Of a DNA stretch of 64,000 bases, positions 59,907-64,000 are shown piece after piece. The first letter of the stretch is position 1; each line of letters opens with the position of its first letter. Position numbers and translations under genes: made by a program. The notes under the pieces were generated by a model. That model saw only the letters and a list, made by a program, of their open reading frames with translations. It did not search any database and was not told the DNA's origin. Origin of the DNA: Wuchereria bancrofti (taxonomy: Eukaryota; Nematoda; Chromadorea; Rhabditida; Onchocercidae); the NCBI GenBank assembly GCA_005281725.1, contig SSBO01000009.1, forward strand, positions 7,192,303 through 7,256,302, given 5' to 3'.

Positions 59907-62903
59907 ATGTCCTCAGAAGATAGTTCAAGTGATGACGAATCAAGAGGAAATGCCCCAGAAAGCACATCAGAGGACGATTCCATAGCTGAGGAGCAACAAC
60001 GAAGTACAGTCACATCATCGGATGATGATGAACAAATGGGGAAGAAAGGTGAAGTTCGTAGTGCTTATGAAGTTCACTGATGACATCCTTCCTCTTTTTA
60101 CTGTATTTGGTAATTGTGGATTTCTCTTTGTAGGGGAAGACTTCACTGTTGAAGAAAGCATATCTCCATTACTTGGACGACGAAATACAGTTTCTGCAGG
60201 AAGTGATGACTCGAGTGCTCCTTCAGAGCGACGTATGGAAGCTGAGGAAGATTTAGATGCCCTATCAGAACGGCAGCCACTTCCAGTTGTTTCTGATGAT
60301 TCAGATTCTGTTTCGGAACGCGAATTAGATGAAACAAAGGAATCCAATGATAGCGAAAAAGATGGTGATAATACAACAAAGAGCTCTTCAGAAGCAGATG
60401 AAATAGAGGAGGGGAAACAAGGGCTTAAAGATATTGCATTATCTGAAAGCGACAGTGATAAGGAAAGTGACGAAGGACGAAAGGTTGGTTTCCTGAGATT
60501 TTTATTGATTATCAAGGCGAAACCTTTGATAACCAATAAAAATTCGTTGACTTTAAATTATAGAATTCACGATCTTTTAAATCTAGTTTATTAACTCTGG
60601 GAAACTTGATAAAAAATGCTAAAATTACTCTTTTTATTTCGCAGACCGGAGCAGAGTTTCACTGCTGCTTTAAGATTTCCGTAGTTGCAAATAGCGTAAT
60701 AGGGTGTTGTGGTGCAAAATACTGTTTTTCCGTAAATTTTGGAAAATAGTCGGATGTCATGTTTGAGGTACGTGATATCAGTTGAAAATGAATCTGATTT
60801 TGAGAGATTTAAAAAAAATGCAGTTTTACTGCTATTAAATGAGTTTGAATATGGCATTAATAGCATACTGAGTTGTAAGTAAGATATATTTCATAAGACT
60901 TTAACTTCAAGAATTAGTTTTATCACCCAGCACAAAGATTTTGTTTTAGGAATTAACAGAGGATGACATAGTTGGGCCACGTCTGTACCCTGATCCAGAA
61001 ACAAGTGCTGCAGATATTGAACGCCTTGAACCGACAATCGTTGAAGTTAACACTGCAAGAATATGTCCAAAATTCACTGACGAAGGATTATATTTTGTGA
61101 AATTTCCAAACTTTTTGAGTATTGAACCGCGTCCATTTGACCAAGATCATTATGAAGATGAATTTGATGAAGACGATTTGCTGGATGAAGAGGGACGTGC
61201 TAGACTAAAGTTGCGAGTATGTACTGATGTTCTTCGCTATAGCATCTTACGATTAACAAATATGTAGAATATCCAGCATTCAGCTTTTATGACCATTTTT
61301 CAAAATCTAGCCTCGAATGGATCGCTTAATGTTAAGAACTATTTAATGTCAAGCATACATTTTAATTAAACTCGATTGCTCAAGAAAATAGCTTGCTGCA
61401 ACGAATGTATAGGGATATGACTGCAGCTCATTTCCCAGTTATATCTATGTAATGAGCGATATACAGCTGCGAACCAGGTATTCTCTGATTTTGAGCTGGT
61501 GTAACAACTCAGTCATTAAGTGCATCGATAAAAATGCAGCATTTGTCTTTTTCAAGACAAATCGCACATCAACTGACATTGAAGTTTTTATTTGCCAGTT
61601 TTTATCTATAATACTTAAACTACTTTGTTTGTAGGTAGAAAATACAATCCGTTGGCGTTATGTATTAGATGATGCTGGTAATATACAGAAGCAAGGGAAT
61701 TCAAAGGTTGTTCGCTGGTCGGATGGAACGTGTGTTTCTGGCATACTGTTGTTGATTTTCAAACCCATTGGATTTTTTAAAAGATTTCTAATGTCACCTG
61801 TGGAAAAACTTTCAGGATGTCTCTTTATCTTGGTGGAGAAATTTTCGATATAACGGTACAACCGATGCAACTTGATAATCATTTGTTCTTACGACAAGGC
61901 GCGGGCTTACAAGGACATGCTGTTTTCAAGTAAGTTCCAATTCTCAGTTTTCTAGTTAAAATTCTATTTCTTCATTTTTGAATTTATCAGACGTAAAATG
62001 TGCTTCATCTCATTTTCAAGACATAATCCAAGCCCCGAAGATTTTTATGTGTGAATAAAACGATTTGAGAAAGCTTTTTTACTTTATTGTATGTGTTGAC
62101 CTTGGATGAGGAACATCTGTATTTAAAGGGAAAAATTAGTATTTCGGCCACATTCAACTGATTCTATCACACATCGAAAAGTTACACTGTCAATGGCAGA
62201 TCGATCTAATAAGTCGCAGAAAGTGAAAGTTTTAACAGCAGTTGGTTCAAATCCAGAATCGAAGAAGGCGGTATAATTTGTCTTTTGTTTTCAATTCACA
62301 GCTTGCAAATGTAATTTTGAATAAGAGAAATGTCAGAATATAATAGGAGTTATTCTGCTTCAGGAAATAGTTCGAAAAGAAGAAGAACGTATGCGTGCTC
62401 AAAGTCGTCGTGAAGCACAACAGAGGCGTAATCGTATGCGTCCATCCCTAGGTCGGTCAGGGCTGACCGCTAACTTTTTGGAGGACAGAGACGAAGATTC
62501 TGGTACAGCTAAAGATTTTACTGTTTTTTCACTGATCTTTAATTTATTAGATTTAACATTTTCTATTGTAGACGAAGAGTCAATATCTGCCATCAAGAAT
62601 CGCTATAAGCATGGTTTAGATGATAGACCGTTGATTGGCCATTCAGACTCTGAGGATTCAGATTCCAAGCGACTGCATGATGCTAAAAAAGATACCGAGG
62701 ACAGTGATAGTGACCAGGTTATTGGCTTAATATTATTCTTTAAATACAGTATTGTGATCAGCATTTTTTCCTCTGGATGCAGAATTACTGTTAATAAGTG
62801 AACATAAATAGATTCAAAGTGATTATATTTGTCATTGCAGGAAAGGAGGAAACAGAAAAAAAGAAAAGTGATTATTGAAGATGATGATGAAGAAGATAAT
62901 TAA
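59907..62903 (+). CDS. leo-1: LEO1, subunit of the Paf1 transcription elongation complex
   Basis: Nuclear Paf1-complex subunit that accompanies RNA polymerase II and supports histone modification during elongation (family knowledge). Nine exons: 59907-60048, 60134-60483, 60950-61216, 61635-61729, 61816-61929, 62129-62270, 62364-62502, 62572-62717 and 62841-62903 (TAA). Phases are consistent and give 485 residues. The N-terminal third is acidic and Ser-rich. The core shows the LEO1 blocks [93 protein letters not shown] and [18 protein letters not shown]. The tail carries [11 protein letters not shown] and ends in a Lys-rich then acidic stretch, as in other LEO1 proteins. Exon 6 uses an unusual TTTAAAG acceptor. 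Confidence 0.95.
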
Positions 62904-63567
62904 GATTTGTTAAATCTTTGCATATATAGATGTTGTTATGTTTCACTTTTATTTCTTGGTGTGATTTTCTTGAATCTTTGTTGATGGTATGACTGTTTGG
63001 GTTATGAATTATCTATGCAGAAAATTTTGAGGGAGACAAAGTACTGAAAGTATTAGGCTTTTTTGAATTCATGAGTGGAAAAATAGTAGTGCAGATTTAT
63101 AGCAGTTATTTAAACGATAAACTTTGCTTATTAGTTATTGTACTATGATTTATTAAAATTTGAAGCTGGTAGTTTTTAATTTTTACAAACCGTTTGTAAC
63201 GGGAACTATTTGTCACTTTTAAGTGCTTGAAGTCATTCGCGTTTTCTGCAGATGATGCAAGGTCATTCACATGGAATGTGTTGATGCGCTTCACCACCGT
63301 TTGAAAATTTACACATTTCGATATTTAGGATTTTACACATTTCGATTTTAGCTCGTCAGGAACTTATAAAATCGATTACCATTGAAGGATTTGTCTCATT
63401 TTCATTTCACATCAGGTTGAATTAATCATGCTAAGTTGTTTTGGTGCTGAAAGTCCCGTAAATTAGTTATCTCTGTTTCACTAGAAGGAGCCTTGATTTG
63501 TTTCAAGACTAGCTACTGCGATTAGGTTTCTAGTGTGACATCCCACTAACTGCATCATTTTGAAAGA
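62904..63567. other. Intergenic between LEO1 and E2F gene
   Basis: No exon recognised. It contains the LEO1 3' untranslated region and, near 63317-63347, a short direct repeat (ACACATTTCGATTTTAG-like, twice). Confidence 0.5.
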
Positions 63568-63807
63568 ATGACTAGTGTAAAGCAATGGAGGCATCAATCA
63601 CTGGAAACCAATGGACTGAATCAGAAAGCTATGGAGGATAAAGATCCCGAAATTGTTGCAAGTGGATATGATGAAGAATCGGTCGATGATGAGGATGTGA
63701 AACAACCATCGTCCGTATGTCGTGCTGAAAAATCACTTGGCATATTAACCCAGCGATTTGTTGATTTATTACAGCGAGCACGCGGTGGCATTGTCGATTT
63801 GAATATT
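63568..63807 (+). CDS. E2F-family transcription factor, first exon
   Basis: An ATG at 63568 opens 80 codons ending at a GTAAGA donor (63808). After an acidic N-terminus comes AEKSLGILTQRFVDLLQRAR followed by GGIVDLNI. This is the first helix and turn of the E2F winged-helix DNA-binding domain (pattern SLGLLT.RF..LL....G..DLN). E2F proteins pair with DP to control cell-cycle genes. The spelling EKSLG is closest to the E2F4/5 (worm EFL-1) type. The rest of the domain (RRIYDITNVLEG region) must lie in the next exon. The bases at 63942-64000 after a GTAG resemble it only weakly, so the second exon is probably beyond the window. Confidence 0.8.
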
Positions 63808-64000
63808 GTAAGAATTCTTGGTTTCTTTTCCTAATTGCTAAGATGTAAGATAATAAAAAAATTATCTTGATGTGTGTGTGTGTTTTTTTTTATTCACTGA
63901 GAAATTTTTTCTTCTCTGCTATTTGATTAATGATGACTGAAGTAGCTGGCAAAGGAATGCGTGCTTTAAAAACGAACCATATCAAAGTTGTGATTTTTGA
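63808..64000. other. Start of E2F gene intron
   Basis: This begins GTAAGA and contains a GTGTGTGT/T-run at about 63871-63890. No further exon can be called with confidence before the window ends. Confidence 0.4.

Noticed and set aside
60015..60536. Minus-strand open frame of 173 codons, Ser-rich
   Set aside because: It is the complement of the acidic Ser-rich LEO1 exon. Repetitive Ser/Asp/Glu codons open the opposite strand too.
63942..64000. Second exon of the E2F gene
   Set aside because: The bases resemble the expected RRIYDITNV region only loosely and hit a stop after seven codons in the required phase. Better left uncalled.

Overview
The window is nuclear DNA from a small, AT-rich, intron-dense animal genome, almost certainly a nematode and probably of the filarial/spirurid type (clade III). 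Gene content supports this: cyk-4, p68-type helicase, PCMT, REEP, rpl-43, TTLL-15-like, mL42, LIPT2, LEO1 and E2F. So do the short TTTTCAG-ended introns, the tight same-strand gene pair, and a BEL/Pao element. The species cannot be named from the sequence alone. Exon models below were built by hand from splice sites, reading phase and family resemblance, so exact ends can shift by a few bases.

Layout. 1.5-5.0 kb: p68/DDX5-17-type DEAD-box helicase (+), facing PCMT (6.0-7.4 kb, -). 7.65-8.07 kb: an exon of an unrecognised membrane protein (-). 10.1-11.6 kb: REEP/TB2-DP1-HVA22 protein (-). 12.5-21.8 kb: a scrambled BEL/Pao LTR retrotransposon cluster bounded by two near-identical LTRs and a 5-bp target-site duplication (ATCAT). 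Inside are inverted, permuted pol pieces and N gaps. 23.2-35.3 kb: two tandem 14-exon paralogues of the centralspindlin RhoGAP CYK-4/RACGAP1. The first has a probable one-base frame break and a GC-AG intron. 37.3-40.0 kb: exon-like pieces of one or two unrecognised genes (-). 40.8-41.5 kb: ribosomal protein eL43 (RPL37A, -). 42.0-44.3 kb: a short CASC3/Barentsz-like (exon junction complex) protein (-). 45.8-47.4 kb: casein-kinase-1-like pseudogene (+). 48.5-49.1 kb: solo LTR of the same BEL/Pao family with its own 5-bp duplication. 49.9-52.3 kb: TTLL15-like gene with a broken exon (-). 53.5-55.1 kb: cysteine-rich single-pass membrane protein (+). 56.3-59.4 kb: mitochondrial ribosomal protein mL42 and, about 140 bp behind it on the same strand, the mitochondrial octanoyltransferase LIPT2, an operon-like pair. 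59.9-62.9 kb: LEO1 of the Paf1 complex (+), transcribed away from that pair. 63.6 kb to the end: first exon of an E2F-type transcription factor (+).

Functional themes: transcription and RNA handling (helicase, CASC3-like, LEO1, E2F), cytokinesis (two CYK-4 genes), mitochondrial translation and lipoylation (mL42-LIPT2), and several decaying genes (CK1-like, TTLL15-like, and possibly the first cyk-4 copy). Nothing resembling a bacterial defence system, CRISPR array or prophage is present.
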